64,000 nucleotides of DNA from Ehrlichia japonica (GTDB taxonomy: Bacteria; Pseudomonadota; Alphaproteobacteria; Rickettsiales; Anaplasmataceae). The position numbers and the translations under genes were made by a program. This document shows, in pieces, positions 40,046-50,279 of this stretch (its first letter is position 1; each line of letters starts with the position of its first letter). The notes under the pieces were generated by a model, which was given only the letters and a program-made list of their open reading frames with translations, did no database searches and had not been told where the DNA came from. The stretch is from positions 868,001 through 932,000 of the forward strand of contig NZ_CP007474.1 in the NCBI RefSeq assembly GCF_000632845.1. The letters are read 5' to 3'.

Positions 40046-40320
40046 AGCCAAATTTATTAGTTATATACAGTATTATTTATATCAAATATACAAACAAGGC
40101 AAGCCTAACCAGTGGGCTATTTAATCATTTACAAGAAAATGTTATATCATAATACGACCGTGTAAACCTTACTACTCATAAAATCACAATAGACATAAAA
40201 CTTAGATTGTATTCGCTTCAAGACAAACTCAAGCACACAACTTGAAAAAAAACAGACTAAATTTTAGCTCTAAATATAATAGTACAAAACACAAACCGCA
40301 CAAAATAACTTATTTTAAAG

Positions 40321-40394
40321 TAGGGCTGGTAGGACTTGAACCTACGGCCATATCGTTATGAGCGATCCGCTCCAACCAACTGAGCTACAGCCCC
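40321..40394 (-). tRNA. tRNA with anticodon CAT (elongator Met or lysidine-type Ile)
   Basis: On the minus strand the 74-nt cloverleaf starts GGGGCTGTAGCTCAGTTGG. Its anticodon loop is CTCATAA (CAT at 40358-40360), its T arm is GTAGG-TTCAAGT-CCTAC, and it ends CAGCCCTA with discriminator A. The 1:72 pair is G-U and the first anticodon-stem pair is G-A. It lacks the three G-C pairs of an initiator anticodon stem, so it is not initiator tRNA. Whether C34 is lysidine-modified (Ile) cannot be decided by eye. Confidence 0.93.
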
Positions 40395-40848
40395 ATAGTT
40401 ACTAAGAAACATAAACGATGTTTCTATGTATCATATACAACAGTAATTTACAACAAAAAATTAATGCTAAACATTTTAAAATATTACTAAAATACTATTA
40501 AATAACCTTAACGCGCATTATTATTATTATTTCATCAAGCCTAGACAACCACATATATATTGTTTCAACTTTTACCATAGTCCTTATACCTGAACAAGTA
40601 ATCCAAGAAATAACTTATTAACTGATAGATTATTTTATTAAAACAACACCACTCTATATTGCTAGTCTTAATTATAAAAAACCTATTAGTCTATCAAAAG
40701 AAGCCATCCAACCATAAAACCAATTCAAAACATAGCTCTAAATCATAATTCTAACTGATAAAGCTATGTGTTACTACACTAAAATAAGAATCAAACCAAT
40801 AACTCTTAATAAAAAGCTTTTATAATAATTCAACAAATTATACACGTT
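40395..40848. other. Gap between lon and the CAT tRNA
   Basis: GAAACAT-AAACG-ATGTTTC (40406-40424) is a perfect 7-bp hairpin just upstream of the tRNA 5' end. The rest is AT-rich and empty. lon ends at the right side of the gap on the minus strand; no clear terminator is seen. Confidence 0.45.
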
Positions 40849-43257
40849 CTAATGCTGTACTGCATCTAAATCATCAATCCCCACCATATCTTGTGTTACA
40901 ATATGATCTTGCTTTATAATGTCAACAACCTGGCGAGTCAATGCTGCACTAATTACTTCATCAACATTGGAAACAAAAATTAATTCTAACCCTTCCTTAA
41001 TATTATCTGGAATTTCTATAATATCCTTTTCATTCCTAGATGGTAATATAACTGTTTTTATCCCACTTCTCAATGCAGCTAATAATTTTTCACGCAAACC
41101 ACCAATAGGAAGCACCCTTCCTCTTAAAGTTACCTCACCAGTCATAGCAACAGTATTTTTTACTGAAATATTAGTCATTAATGATACAATTGAAGTACAC
41201 ATAGCTATACCTGCTGATGGCCCATCTTTAGGGACTGCACCCTCAGGGACATGAACATGTATATCATTTTCTAGAAATTTCTTAGGGTTTATTCCAAAAC
41301 TTAAGCATCTAGAACGCACATAGCTATATGCAGCTTTGACAGATTCTTGCATTATTTCACCTAGCTTACCAGTATACTTAACTTCACCTTTACCAGACAT
41401 TAACACCGACTCTATTGTCAGTATATCCCCTCCTGAATCAGTATAAGCTAATCCTGTTACCATGCCTACTAGATTTTCTTGTTCTATCATACCAAAAGTA
41501 AACTTCCGTACACCTGCATATTTTTCAATATTATCCATATCTATACAGATACTTTTTACTTCTTTATTAATTAATATTTCCTTTACTGCTTTCCTCATAA
41601 GATTAGCAATCTCTCTCTTAAGGCTTCGTACCCCACTTTCTCTAGTATATAATCTTATAAGATGATATATTGCATCATCAGAAATCTTCCATTCTTTCTC
41701 TTGTAGTCCATGGTCTTTATATAATTTCGGTATTAAATGTGTTTTAGCGATTTCTAACTTTTCATTTTCCGTATATCCAGATATATTTATTATCTCCATG
41801 CGATCAATTAATGGCTTACTTAAGTTTAAAGTATTTGCTGTTGCAATAAACATAACATTTGAAAGATCAAATTCTACCTCTATATAGTGATCAACAAAAT
41901 GTTTATTGTGCTCAGGATCTAATACCTCAAGTAATGCAGCCGTAGGATCTCCTCGAAAGTCAGAACCTATTTTATCTATTTCATCCAAAAGAAACAAAGG
42001 ATTACATGTTTTTGCTTTCTTTATTTCTTTAATAATTTTACCTGGCATAGCCCCTACATAAGTTCTACGATGCCCTCTTATTTCTGATTCATCATGTATT
42101 CCACCTAAAGACATATGTATAAAAGTTCTCCCTGTTGCCTCAGCAATTGACCTAGCAAGCGAAGTCTTACCTATACCAGGAGGTCCAACTAAACATAATA
42201 TAGGACCCTTGGGCTTTTTAAGACGTTTTAAAACAGCCAAAAATTCCAATATCCTCTCTTTTATTTTATCCATCCCATAGTGATTATTATCTAGTATTTT
42301 TATAGAATTACTCATATTAATTTTTGAATTCGAATATCTGCCCCATGGTAAATCAAGAACCCAATGAAGATAGCTAGATATTATATTAGCCTCTGGAGAC
42401 ATAAAATTCATCTTTTTATATCTTTTTAAATCAGCTATAAGACGTTCTTTAGCTTCATCAGAAAGTGGTGTAGTATTTATTCTTTTCTCAAATTCACCAA
42501 CAGAATCTATATCAACACTAGAACTATCACTTTCTTCTAGTTCTTTCTGTATAGCCTTTAGTTGTTCATTTAAATAATAAACCCTCTGAGCTGTCTCAAA
42601 TTGCGACTTAACACGATTGCGAATTTTTTTCTGAACATTTAATACACTAATTTCTAATTTTAAGAAATCATATATTTTCTCTAATCTTTTAGTAACATTG
42701 AACGTTTCAAGAATTATTTGCTTATCTGAAATCTTTATACTCAGATGTGATGCTATAATATCTGCTAAATGACTTAACTCTTTCATATCATAAATTGATG
42801 CTGCAGCTTCTGCCTGTATTTTTTTGCTCAATTTATTCCAACTATCAAACTCACTTAATACTGATCTTTTTAATGCCTCAAGTTTATCGTCAATTACTAA
42901 ATTTACATCCTCATATACAATAGATACCTGTGCTTTAAAAAACATATTATCTTCAACAATTTCTAGTGCTTCGGCTCTACTTTCTCCTTTAATTAGAATT
43001 TTGACAGCACCATCAGGAAGTCTTAACAATTGTACAACTTCTGCTATTGTTCCTACTTTATATAGATCATCGGCAGCAGGATTATCAACAGAACCATCAA
43101 TTTGGGTCAATAATAAAATTTTGCAATCATTGTGCTGAGCAGCATACTCTAACGCATTAACTGACCTTTCTCTTCCAACAAATAACGGTATTACTACTTG
43201 AGGGAATACTATAGTATCACGTAATGTAAGTACTGGTAGTAAAGTTTTATTTTTCAT
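40849..43257 (-). CDS. lon: ATP-dependent protease Lon
   Basis: Lon degrades misfolded and regulatory proteins in the cytoplasm. The 802-residue protein has the N-terminal substrate domain (LPVLTLRDTIVFPQVVIPLFVGRE). The AAA+ module has the Walker A motif VGPPGIGKTSLARSIAEA (about 357) and the Walker B motif LFLLDEIDKIG. In the C-terminal serine protease domain the catalytic Ser is in VPKDGPSAGIAM (about 680) and the catalytic Lys in LPIGGLREKLLAALR (about 723). It follows clpX by 9 bp in the tig-clpP-clpX-lon order found in many proteobacteria. Confidence 0.97.
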   Translation of the reverse strand: MKNKTLLPVLTLRDTIVFPQVVIPLFVGRERSVNALEYAAQHNDCKILLLTQIDGSVDNPAADDLYKVGTIAEVVQLLRLPDGAVKILIKGESRAEALEIVEDNMFFKAQVSIVYEDVNLVIDDKLEALKRSVLSEFDSWNKLSKKIQAEAAASIYDMKELSHLADIIASHLSIKISDKQIILETFNVTKRLEKIYDFLKLEISVLNVQKKIRNRVKSQFETAQRVYYLNEQLKAIQKELEESDSSSVDIDSVGEFEKRINTTPLSDEAKERLIADLKRYKKMNFMSPEANIISSYLHWVLDLPWGRYSNSKINMSNSIKILDNNHYGMDKIKERILEFLAVLKRLKKPKGPILCLVGPPGIGKTSLARSIAEATGRTFIHMSLGGIHDESEIRGHRRTYVGAMPGKIIKEIKKAKTCNPLFLLDEIDKIGSDFRGDPTAALLEVLDPEHNKHFVDHYIEVEFDLSNVMFIATANTLNLSKPLIDRMEIINISGYTENEKLEIAKTHLIPKLYKDHGLQEKEWKISDDAIYHLIRLYTRESGVRSLKREIANLMRKAVKEILINKEVKSICIDMDNIEKYAGVRKFTFGMIEQENLVGMVTGLAYTDSGGDILTIESVLMSGKGEVKYTGKLGEIMQESVKAAYSYVRSRCLSFGINPKKFLENDIHVHVPEGAVPKDGPSAGIAMCTSIVSLMTNISVKNTVAMTGEVTLRGRVLPIGGLREKLLAALRSGIKTVILPSRNEKDIIEIPDNIKEGLELIFVSNVDEVISAALTRQVVDIIKQDHIVTQDMVGIDDLDAVQH

Positions 43258-43266
43258 AAAATACCT

Positions 43267-44487
43267 TTAATGTTTTAAAAATAAGTGCGAGCTTACCATT
43301 AACTCTTCAACCATCTCCTTACTAATTACGACTTGATCAACATTAGAATTTCCAGGGCTTTCAAACATTAAATCAAGTAATAATGCTTCTAAAATAGCCC
43401 TCAATCCCCTAGCTCCAGTTTTTCTTACAGCAGCTTTTTTTGCAATTACTGATAACGCACTGTCATCAAACTGAAGGTTAATATTATCCATCTCAAAAAG
43501 TTTCTTATATTGTTTTATCAGAGAATTCTTTGGCTCAACTAAAATACGGCATAAAGTTGCTTCATCAAGCTCACCCAAAGATGTAATAACAGGAATCCTG
43601 CCAACAAATTCCGGAATTAATCCAAATTTCACTAAATCCTCTGGCTCAGTATAACAAAAAATATCTTTATCCTTTGACACTTTCTGTACATTTGCTTCAA
43701 ATCCCATACTACTACCCCTATGACGGGATTCTATAATTTTATCTAACCCATCAAATGCACCACCAAATATAAACAAAATATTATCAGTATTTATTTGTAT
43801 AAACTCTTGATGCGGATGCTTCCTACCACCTTGAGGTGGTACAGAAGAAACTGTACCTTCAATGACTTTTAACAAAGCCTGCTGTACACCTTCACCAGAT
43901 ACATCACGAGTAATAGAAGTATTTTCAGATTTTCTAGATATTTTATCTACTTCATCAATATAAATTATACCACGTTGTGCTGCATCAACGTTAAAATTAG
44001 CTGCTTGCAATAACTTTAATAATATATTTTCTACATCCTCTCCAACATATCCTGCTTCTGTTAAAGTAGTAGCATCAGCCATCGCAAAAGGAACCTGTAA
44101 AACCCTGGCCAAAGTACGCGCTAATAATGTTTTTCCAGATCCAGTAGGACCAATTAACAAAACATTTGACTTAGAAATCTCAACTTCGCTAATAACACTT
44201 GAATTTGATAAACGTTTATAGTGATTATATACAGCAACTGACAAAACTTTTTTTGAGTGCTCTTGCCCTATCACATATTCATCAAGAACCTTTTTTATCT
44301 CTTTCGGTTTTAAATCAAGAGTATCCATTTTTTTATAACATCTACTTTCTTCCTGTAATATACCACTACATAAATCAATACACTCATTACAAATAAAAAC
44401 CGATGGCCCGGCAATTAACTTGCGTACCTCACTATGAATCTTTCCACAGAAAGAGCAGCTACAAGAACTTTTTTCATTATCTGCCAT
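43267..44487 (-). CDS. clpX: ClpX ATPase, ClpP specificity subunit
   Basis: ClpX unfolds tagged substrates and feeds them to ClpP. The 406-residue protein has the N-terminal zinc domain with four cysteines (CSFCGK and [10 protein letters not shown]). The AAA+ core has the Walker A motif [14 protein letters not shown] (about 110) and the Walker B motif [10 protein letters not shown]. The sensor region shows [13 protein letters not shown], and [10 protein letters not shown] is in the C-terminal domain. It sits 16 bp after clpP. Confidence 0.97.
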   Translation of the reverse strand: MADNEKSSCSCSFCGKIHSEVRKLIAGPSVFICNECIDLCSGILQEESRCYKKMDTLDLKPKEIKKVLDEYVIGQEHSKKVLSVAVYNHYKRLSNSSVISEVEISKSNVLLIGPTGSGKTLLARTLARVLQVPFAMADATTLTEAGYVGEDVENILLKLLQAANFNVDAAQRGIIYIDEVDKISRKSENTSITRDVSGEGVQQALLKVIEGTVSSVPPQGGRKHPHQEFIQINTDNILFIFGGAFDGLDKIIESRHRGSSMGFEANVQKVSKDKDIFCYTEPEDLVKFGLIPEFVGRIPVITSLGELDEATLCRILVEPKNSLIKQYKKLFEMDNINLQFDDSALSVIAKKAAVRKTGARGLRAILEALLLDLMFESPGNSNVDQVVISKEMVEELMVSSHLFLKH

Positions 44488-44503
44488 ATCTCTCCAATCT
44501 TAA

Positions 44504-45103
44504 TTACTCCACCTCAATATCAAGACGTTTTTCAATAACTTTGTCAATAATACCAAAATCTTTAGCTTTTTCAGCCCGCATGAAATTATCACGCTCCATA
44601 TTCGTAACAACTTCTGACAAATCTCTTCCTGTATGCTTCACATAAATATCATTAAGCCTACCTTTAATATCCAAGATCTCTTTAGCATGTATCTCTATAT
44701 CAGTTGCCTGCCCTTGAAAACCACCTGAAGGCTGATGTATCATAATTCTTGAATTAGGAAGTGCATAACGCATACCTGGTTCTCCAGCAGCCAACAACAA
44801 CGACCCCATAGAGGCAGCTTGCCCTAAGCATAATGTAGAAACCTTGGGTTTTATATACTGCATAGTATCATATATTGACAATCCAGCTGTAACAACACCA
44901 CCTGGAGAATTAATGTACATACATATCTCTTTTTCTGGATTTTCAGATTCTAAAAATATAAGCTGCGCAACTATTAAACTTGCCATCTGATCTTCTATTG
45001 GCCCAGTTATAAAGATTATTCTTTCCTTTAATAATCGTGAATATATATCATATGCACGCTCACCTCGACTAGTTTGTTCAACCACCATGGGCACTAAAGT
45101 CAT
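44504..45103 (-). CDS. clpP: ClpP protease subunit
   Basis: The proteolytic partner of ClpX. From the ATG at 45103 the protein has 199 residues ([21 protein letters not shown]), the standard length. That start is preceded by a strong ribosome site (AGGAG, about 7 bp upstream). An in-frame ATG at 45187 would add 28 residues unlike ClpP and overlap tig, so I reject it. Catalytic Ser is in [14 protein letters not shown] (about 97) and His in [13 protein letters not shown] (about 122), with Asp in the following helix region. Confidence 0.96.
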   Translation of the reverse strand: MTLVPMVVEQTSRGERAYDIYSRLLKERIIFITGPIEDQMASLIVAQLIFLESENPEKEICMYINSPGGVVTAGLSIYDTMQYIKPKVSTLCLGQAASMGSLLLAAGEPGMRYALPNSRIMIHQPSGGFQGQATDIEIHAKEILDIKGRLNDIYVKHTGRDLSEVVTNMERDNFMRAEKAKDFGIIDKVIEKRLDIEVE

Positions 45104-45118
45104 AGCTATCTCCTCTTC
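45097..45118 (-). promoter_or_regulatory. Ribosome binding site deciding the clpP start
   Basis: On the minus strand GAAGAGGAGATAGCT precedes ATGAC, placing AGGAG at standard distance before the codon at 45103. It is one of the best ribosome sites in the window. Confidence 0.7.
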
Positions 45119-45173
45119 TTTATAACCATTAATAAACGCTGTCCAAATTAATCTATTTAATATAATTTTACAA

Positions 45174-46487
45174 CTATATATTCTCAAACATAATGCTTAT
45201 GTCTTTAGTTGTCATAACCTTTTTGTCCTTCTTGACTAGCTCTATTATATAATTAATAACCTTATCTTCAAGTACTTTCCCACTAATATAATTGGCAAAA
45301 TTTTTATTAGATTGAAGCATTTTTAATACACTATTAATATCTACTCCATAATCAGTATAATTGCTTTGTATAAAGCCAAAAATATCTTCATTTTTAATAG
45401 TAATATTATTATGGCGAGACATCTTTATGAGCAACATACCAAGCTTCACTCTCTTAATTGCCTCTTTTTCTACATCAATTTGTATATTTTCCCTAGAATC
45501 ATGTATTTCCTTTTTTATTTTTGCAATTTCCTGAGTGACAACACATTCTGGTACATCTATGGCATAGGTATTATCCATATAATCAAATAACTCTTTTTTC
45601 ATTATAGTAAGAATCATTTGATCAAATTGTTGTTTCACTCTTTTCTTAGCAAAATCTTTCATTTCACCTACATCCTTAAAACCACAGTCTTTTGCTACAG
45701 CTTCATTGTCTTGCACATCTTTTACAATATATATACTTTTAACAGTAACTGACATATCTGTAGTTTTTCCAGCAAGATATACTATACCGTAATCATCAGG
45801 AAATGTTAGAGAAAAGGTTTTAGATTCTCCAACCTTCATGCCTATTAATTGATCTTCAAATTCTTTTAAAGCTATACCCTTACCTGTTACTAACGCAAAA
45901 TCCTTGGCAGTACCACCTCTCAAGATTTTACCTTTAACTTTATTTTGATAATCAACAACTAACTTATCCCCTATTTGAGCCATATATTCTGGATCATCTG
46001 CTATAACAAAATTAGGCCTTTGTTTTTTTAAATTTTCTATAAATTCATTGATATCATGTTCTTGAATATCAACTTCTATATCACTTAAAATTACATTATC
46101 TATATCTATTAATGGAGCTTCAGGCATAACTTCAAAACTCAATTTATAGATTAGATCTTCTTCTTTCTCACTATCATAGTTAGGATAAGAAATAACATTA
46201 ATATTTGATGATATTATTTCCCCAAATTTATTACTCTTTACAAAATCAGAAGATGTACTTTCAATAATCTTCTTAATTACATCATTTATAGCTTCATTTA
46301 AATATTCTCTCTTTACTAAATCAATCAAAGCCTTTCCTACCCTAAATCCAGGTATCTTTACATTCATAGCAATCTCTAACAATCTAGACTCTACTTGATC
46401 TAAAAAATACTTCTTACCAATAACAAACTCATATTCCCACTTCAACTTATCATTTGAAACTTCTCTAACTACATAATTATTCAGCAT
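45174..46487 (-). CDS. tig: Trigger factor chaperone
   Basis: Trigger factor binds the ribosome exit and folds nascent chains. The 437-residue protein has the ribosome-docking loop [13 protein letters not shown] (about residue 45, the GFR-x-GK signature). The middle FKBP-type domain starts at about 165 ([32 protein letters not shown]). The long helical C-terminal arms follow. It is first in the tig-clpP-clpX-lon run and overlaps the longest clpP frame, but not the true clpP start. tRNA-Leu(TAG) lies 28 bp upstream on the same strand. Confidence 0.95.
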   Translation of the reverse strand: MLNNYVVREVSNDKLKWEYEFVIGKKYFLDQVESRLLEIAMNVKIPGFRVGKALIDLVKREYLNEAINDVIKKIIESTSSDFVKSNKFGEIISSNINVISYPNYDSEKEEDLIYKLSFEVMPEAPLIDIDNVILSDIEVDIQEHDINEFIENLKKQRPNFVIADDPEYMAQIGDKLVVDYQNKVKGKILRGGTAKDFALVTGKGIALKEFEDQLIGMKVGESKTFSLTFPDDYGIVYLAGKTTDMSVTVKSIYIVKDVQDNEAVAKDCGFKDVGEMKDFAKKRVKQQFDQMILTIMKKELFDYMDNTYAIDVPECVVTQEIAKIKKEIHDSRENIQIDVEKEAIKRVKLGMLLIKMSRHNNITIKNEDIFGFIQSNYTDYGVDINSVLKMLQSNKNFANYISGKVLEDKVINYIIELVKKDKKVMTTKDISIMFENI

Positions 46488-46515
46488 ATCACAACACCCT
46501 TACTGATACCTAAAG

Positions 46516-46597
46516 TGCGGATAGAGGGACTCGAACCCCCACAAGTTTCCTTACTAGGACCTAAACCTAGCACGTCTACCAATTCCGCCATATCCGC
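46516..46597 (-). tRNA. tRNA-Leu (anticodon TAG)
   Basis: Minus-strand cloverleaf of 82 nt starting GCGGATATGGCGGAATTGG. The anticodon arm is CTAGG-TTTAGGT-CCTAG (TAG; complement at 46561-46563). It has a long variable arm as in all leucine tRNAs, the T arm GGGGG-TTCGAGT-CCCTC, and ends TATCCGCA. CCA is not encoded. Confidence 0.95.
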
Positions 46598-46785
46598 CTA
46601 AACAAACCATCGATACAATATCAACAAAATAATCAAGCACCAAATTATAGCCACTTACAAGATAATTCTCAAGATTTTATAATCAAGTAAATGTAGATTT
46701 ATAATATAGGTAGTTTTATTAACATTGGCCCTACTTAATAACGATCACTTAATTATATATTTAAATATTAACAACCTTCAAGAAG

Positions 46786-46858
46786 TGATCCCGGTGTGAC
46801 TCGAACACACGACCCACTGATTAAGAGTCAATTGCTCTACCAACTGAGCTACGGGACC
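46786..46858 (-). tRNA. tRNA-Lys (anticodon CTT)
   Basis: Minus-strand cloverleaf of 73 nt: acceptor GGTCCCG/CGGGATC, D arm AGCTCAGTTGGTAGAGC, anticodon stem ATTGA/TCAGT around CTCTTAA (CTT; complement at 46823-46825), and T arm GTGTG-TTCGAGT-CACAC. CCA is not encoded. Confidence 0.96.
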
Positions 46859-46884
46859 TTATAATCACTGCCTTAAAAATAGTT

Positions 46885-46913
46885 AGACTAAACTTTGATT
46901 AGTTCTTTGTCAA
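46885..46913 (-). promoter_or_regulatory. Promoter of tRNA-Lys
   Basis: On the minus strand TTGACA (46913-46908), a 17-bp spacer and TAGTCT (46890-46885). The predicted start lies about 20 bp before the tRNA 5' end. Confidence 0.65.
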
Positions 46914-47096
46914 ATCTAAATATTCAATCTTTTACTATTTACTAATAATGTATTAACACAAAGTACACATTTTCAATTAAATTAATTTAATATTTTTTCA
47001 ATACGGTAATCTTGACTATTAACACTATCAACTATACAATAAGTGAATGCTAGATTAGCATAGTTATGGGGTTTTCATGCTGCAAGGTTATATCAC

Positions 47097-47267
47097 ATGA
47101 GATTACTAAAAATTTTTCTTATTATTATATTACTGTGTACTATATCTAGTTGTGGTACTTTTTCAAAAAGAGAACGTAGAATTAAGAGCCCATGTATTAA
47201 TTCAGCACATAGTAATTCTCCTTGTCACAAGTATCATGTCAATGATCATTGGTTAAGACGCCAGTAG
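47097..47267 (+). CDS. Small predicted lipoprotein
   Basis: The 56-residue frame MRLLKIFLIIILLCTISSCG has a basic start, a hydrophobic core and a lipobox (ISSC-G, cysteine at residue 19), so it is predicted to be a lipid-anchored membrane protein with a mature part of about 38 residues. The mature part is basic (FSKRERRIKSPC) with two further cysteines (SPC and SPCHKYH). It precedes pgpA by about 107 bp on the same strand. The family is not recognised; short lipoproteins of this kind are common in Anaplasmataceae. Coding status rests on the signal and open frame only. Confidence 0.65.
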   Translation: MRLLKIFLIIILLCTISSCGTFSKRERRIKSPCINSAHSNSPCHKYHVNDHWLRRQ

Positions 47268-47374
47268 ATTATCAATATCTTTGTATTAGGAAGTTATGCT
47301 GGTCACTTAACATGTATAGTTTTTAAGTATTTTATTGTAGGGTTAATTTATTCTTTTTTTCATGTAGAGGTAGT

Positions 47375-47881
47375 ATGCAATTATATACAATGGTGGCTAC
47401 ATGGTTTGGGTGTGGAAATACAACTAAAGCTCCGGGAACTGTTGCTAGTTTTGCTACAGTATTATTTTTACCTGCTATTATATTCAGTAATTTACTTGGT
47501 ATATTGATTACTATATTAATAACTATTATAGGATGGCTTGTAATTCCAAAATACTTACTCGATCACCCTGACATAGTCGACCCTAAAGAGATTGTAATAG
47601 ATGAAGTCATAGGACAATTAATAGCATTCACTATTCCTATAATTTTTTTCAGATATTGTCAATATGTACCTCAAACATTCAATGTTTCATATACACTATT
47701 TTATATTAAAATATTTACTATAAGTTTTATATTTTTCAGAATATTTGACATAACAAAAATATGGCCAATAAATATTATTGAAAAAATATCTGGCACCTTT
47801 GGCATAATATTAGACGATGTGCTTGCAGGTATTATGTCTTCTATATGTACTATATTTATTATTGCTAAAATGGGTACTTAG
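47375..47881 (+). CDS. pgpA: Phosphatidylglycerophosphatase A
   Basis: PgpA removes phosphate from phosphatidylglycerol phosphate in the inner membrane. The 168-residue protein has the conserved ATWFGCGNTTKAPGTVASF start. The catalytic acidic motif is in IVIDEVIGQLIAF (about 72-84), FRIFDITKIWPIN covers about 128-140 (where other PgpAs have KPWPI), and the second acidic motif is in GIILDDVLAGIMS. All four acidic positions are present, unlike the paralogue at 10797. A GAGG ribosome site lies before the ATG. The next gene starts just after the stop. Confidence 0.92.
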   Translation: MQLYTMVATWFGCGNTTKAPGTVASFATVLFLPAIIFSNLLGILITILITIIGWLVIPKYLLDHPDIVDPKEIVIDEVIGQLIAFTIPIIFFRYCQYVPQTFNVSYTLFYIKIFTISFIFFRIFDITKIWPINIIEKISGTFGIILDDVLAGIMSSICTIFIIAKMGT

Positions 47882-47882
47882 A

Positions 47883-48671
47883 GTGGAAAATGAACGCATT
47901 TCTTCTTTAGTAACAAGTAACTTAAAAGATTACATGGTACATACAATGCAAATATCTAATTTAGAGATTCACTGCTTTCAGAATATCACACTTACTATCA
48001 ACGATAGCCGTAACTCTATACTGAATTTTGCTTTTCACGATAGTACAACAAATGAATGTAATGAACAAGCTATAATAGAAGCTTTAGAATTTTTAAAAAA
48101 AAGAAACATCGATGCAACATGGCCAGTAGATTCACATATGAAAAAACTAAAACTGGCTCTTGAAAAACTAGGGTTAATAAGTGTAAGTCTTCCTAAAAAA
48201 GCTCTTGCAAATATCAAAAATTACATTATGCCATCTATAAAAGGACCAACTATCACGTTAGATATTGTAAATAACCAAGAAAAGTTACTGGAACTAGATA
48301 ATATTGCTTCAAGGGTATTTTATAGCCACAAAAATGAAGTTGCAACTTTCTTAAGAGGTTTAGCTAATCACCATGATATTAATAATTCAAGATTAAAATT
48401 TTTTTTAACAAAGTGTGATAACGTTAAAGTTGGTATATGTGGAATGTATGTAAAAGATAAAGTTGTTGGATTTTACAGCGATGGTGTACTCCCAGAATAT
48501 CGTAATAAAGGGATAGCAAGTCAAATGGTATTAGAAAGAATAAAAATAGCAAAAAATCAATACAATTGTTCTTATGCTATAGCTCAATGCATGAAACCTT
48601 CTGTAAATCTATATAAAAGATTAGGGTTTAAAATGCTTGGTAGTTTGTCTTTATACACATCTTTGGTGTAG
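47883..48671 (+). CDS. GNAT-family acetyltransferase
   Basis: From a GTG at 47883, one base after the pgpA stop codon, the protein has 262 residues (VENERISSLVTSNLKDYM). An upstream frame inside pgpA is open but hydrophobic and unlikely to be used. The C-terminal 110 residues form a GNAT fold: VKVGICGMYVKDKVVGFYSDGVLPEYRNKGIASQMV contains motif A (the acetyl-CoA loop R-x-x-G-I/K-x-S), and PSVNLYKRLGFKMLG is motif B. The N-terminal part is a lineage-specific domain. The substrate is unknown. Probably co-transcribed with pgpA and perhaps the PAS protein. Confidence 0.85.
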   Translation: MENERISSLVTSNLKDYMVHTMQISNLEIHCFQNITLTINDSRNSILNFAFHDSTTNECNEQAIIEALEFLKKRNIDATWPVDSHMKKLKLALEKLGLISVSLPKKALANIKNYIMPSIKGPTITLDIVNNQEKLLELDNIASRVFYSHKNEVATFLRGLANHHDINNSRLKFFLTKCDNVKVGICGMYVKDKVVGFYSDGVLPEYRNKGIASQMVLERIKIAKNQYNCSYAIAQCMKPSVNLYKRLGFKMLGSLSLYTSLV

Positions 48672-48712
48672 GAATTTACTAGAATTATAACAAGTCAAGA
48701 AGATATATTATT

Positions 48713-49858
48713 ATGTTTACTTACATTACCATTTTTTTGTTGATATTTGTTTTAGGTTTATTAATTAATGCTTATTACCGTGCTAACGTCAATATTTGTG
48801 CCTTAAAACACAACAATAACCTTATTAACAGTCTACTATCAACTTTAGGAGATGGATTCTACCTTTGGGATGAAAAGCGACGCATAGAAAAATTCTCTCC
48901 CAATTTACAAATCCTACTCAACACCGTATTCTATTCTTTTGATGAGTTCGCAGATTTTTTTGAAGAATCAAAAGAACTGCAAAAAAAATTTACCGAAGCC
49001 AAAAAAGTTAATAAATCTTTCACTATAGATTTAAAAGGACAAGATACAGAAATTTATTGTGCCTGCTATGGACAAAGTATAACTGACAATAACGGACAAA
49101 TAATAGGAGTATTACTCTGGGTTCAAAATATAACAAATTACAAATTATCAATAACAAGTCTACAATATGAAAACACAAAATTAAAAGAGAATTTATTAAA
49201 CTACACTGATATACTAAACAATTTACCATATCCATTATGGAAAAGAGGGAAAGACTCTAAAATTAAGACCCAGAACCCATTTTACTCAGAAGTTGTACAA
49301 CATAATCTCAACATAGATATAGACCGTAACATACAACCTACTAGTCAAATGAATAATAAAACAAGTAAAAAAATACAATATGCCATAATTAACAATGAAA
49401 GAAAGTTATACAATATGGTAGAAATTCCAATTAACAATTCAACTGAATTTATTGGATATGGAGAAGACATAACACGACTTAATTATTTTACTCAAGAATT
49501 AAAAAATTATACTATTTTACAAAGAAATTTATTAAATAACCTTCCCAATGCTGTTGCAATATACAACCGAGACGGATCAATTATATTCTATAATAGAATC
49601 TTTACAAAATTTTGGCAATTAAATTCCTCATGGCTAGATACTCATCCAAACTACTCAAGTATCTTACAAAAAATATATGAGGATAGTAACCTTTTAGACA
49701 AAGAGAAATTTGATTTAATAAATCAACAACAATACGAAATATTCAAGCAGATTACTGAACCATATCATGGCACAATGGTTTTAAAAGATAACACCACTCT
49801 AAAAATTATAGTAATTCCAAATTTCAAACAAGAATTAACTTTTATATATAATAAATAA
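48713..49858 (+). CDS. Membrane-anchored PAS-domain protein without a kinase domain
   Basis: The 381-residue protein has an N-terminal membrane helix (about 2-22). A PAS-like domain follows (about 35-140: LLSTLGDGFYLWDEKRRIEKFSPN, then VLLWVQNITNYK), then a middle segment ending with EFIGYGEDITRLNYF (about 230-245). A third PAS-like domain covers about 262-375 (LLNNLPNAVAIYNRDGSIIFYN). Alphaproteobacterial sensor kinases of the DivL type have this PAS order followed by HisKA and ATPase domains; here the frame stops before any of them, and no kinase follows downstream. It may be a signalling partner without catalytic output, or a truncated sensor. Confidence 0.8.
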   Translation: MFTYITIFLLIFVLGLLINAYYRANVNICALKHNNNLINSLLSTLGDGFYLWDEKRRIEKFSPNLQILLNTVFYSFDEFADFFEESKELQKKFTEAKKVNKSFTIDLKGQDTEIYCACYGQSITDNNGQIIGVLLWVQNITNYKLSITSLQYENTKLKENLLNYTDILNNLPYPLWKRGKDSKIKTQNPFYSEVVQHNLNIDIDRNIQPTSQMNNKTSKKIQYAIINNERKLYNMVEIPINNSTEFIGYGEDITRLNYFTQELKNYTILQRNLLNNLPNAVAIYNRDGSIIFYNRIFTKFWQLNSSWLDTHPNYSSILQKIYEDSNLLDKEKFDLINQQQYEIFKQITEPYHGTMVLKDNTTLKIIVIPNFKQELTFIYNK

Positions 49859-49895
49859 CTATCTCATCCTATTGCACCCTAATGCAAGAAATCTT

Positions 49896-50096
49896 TCATT
49901 TACTTTCACGTTCTTCATTCCAAGCCAACTGTATGGATTCAAGAATTTTTTCATTACATCCATTATTATCATCATCAAAATCCGGCAACCCTAAAACCAT
50001 TAAACGCAAATCCGTAAATCTAGTACTAAATATATCATGCTCTCGATAATGTTTCTCTAAAGAAATAGCAATACTATCAACATCATTCCACTTCAT
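49896..50096 (-). CDS. iscX: Fe-S cluster assembly protein IscX
   Basis: IscX is a small acidic protein that binds IscS and tunes iron-sulfur assembly. The 66-residue frame follows the family throughout: MKWNDVDSIAISLEKHY, then RFTDLRLMVLGLPDFDDD, then CNEKILESIQLAWNEE. The core RFTD, DFDDD and NEKILE-x-I-x-x-W motifs are kept. It stands alone on the minus strand, away from the rest of the isc genes, which are not in this window. Upstream lies the 148-bp repeat array region. Confidence 0.93.
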   Translation of the reverse strand: MKWNDVDSIAISLEKHYREHDIFSTRFTDLRLMVLGLPDFDDDNNGCNEKILESIQLAWNEERESK

Positions 50097-50279
50097 ATAA
50101 ATACCTTTTACTTGAAATTATAATAATCACTTCACTTATATATACAGTACTTTTACCAATAGAAGAAATCCAAATATCTTCCCACAAGAATATTTCATCT
50201 GAAAAACTACACAGTTTTATTACTTATAGCATAAGTTCCACGTAATAAAAATGCCAGTATAAAAAGATAACATTCTACA
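50097..50279. other. Upstream region of iscX
   Basis: AT-rich stretch between the iscX start and the repeat array. The iscX promoter must lie here or within the array. I see no consensus boxes. Confidence 0.35.

Noticed and set aside
45104-45187. Longer clpP start at 45187
   Set aside because: The extra 28 residues are unlike ClpP, overlap tig, and the internal ATG at 45103 has a strong AGGAG site and gives the family length.
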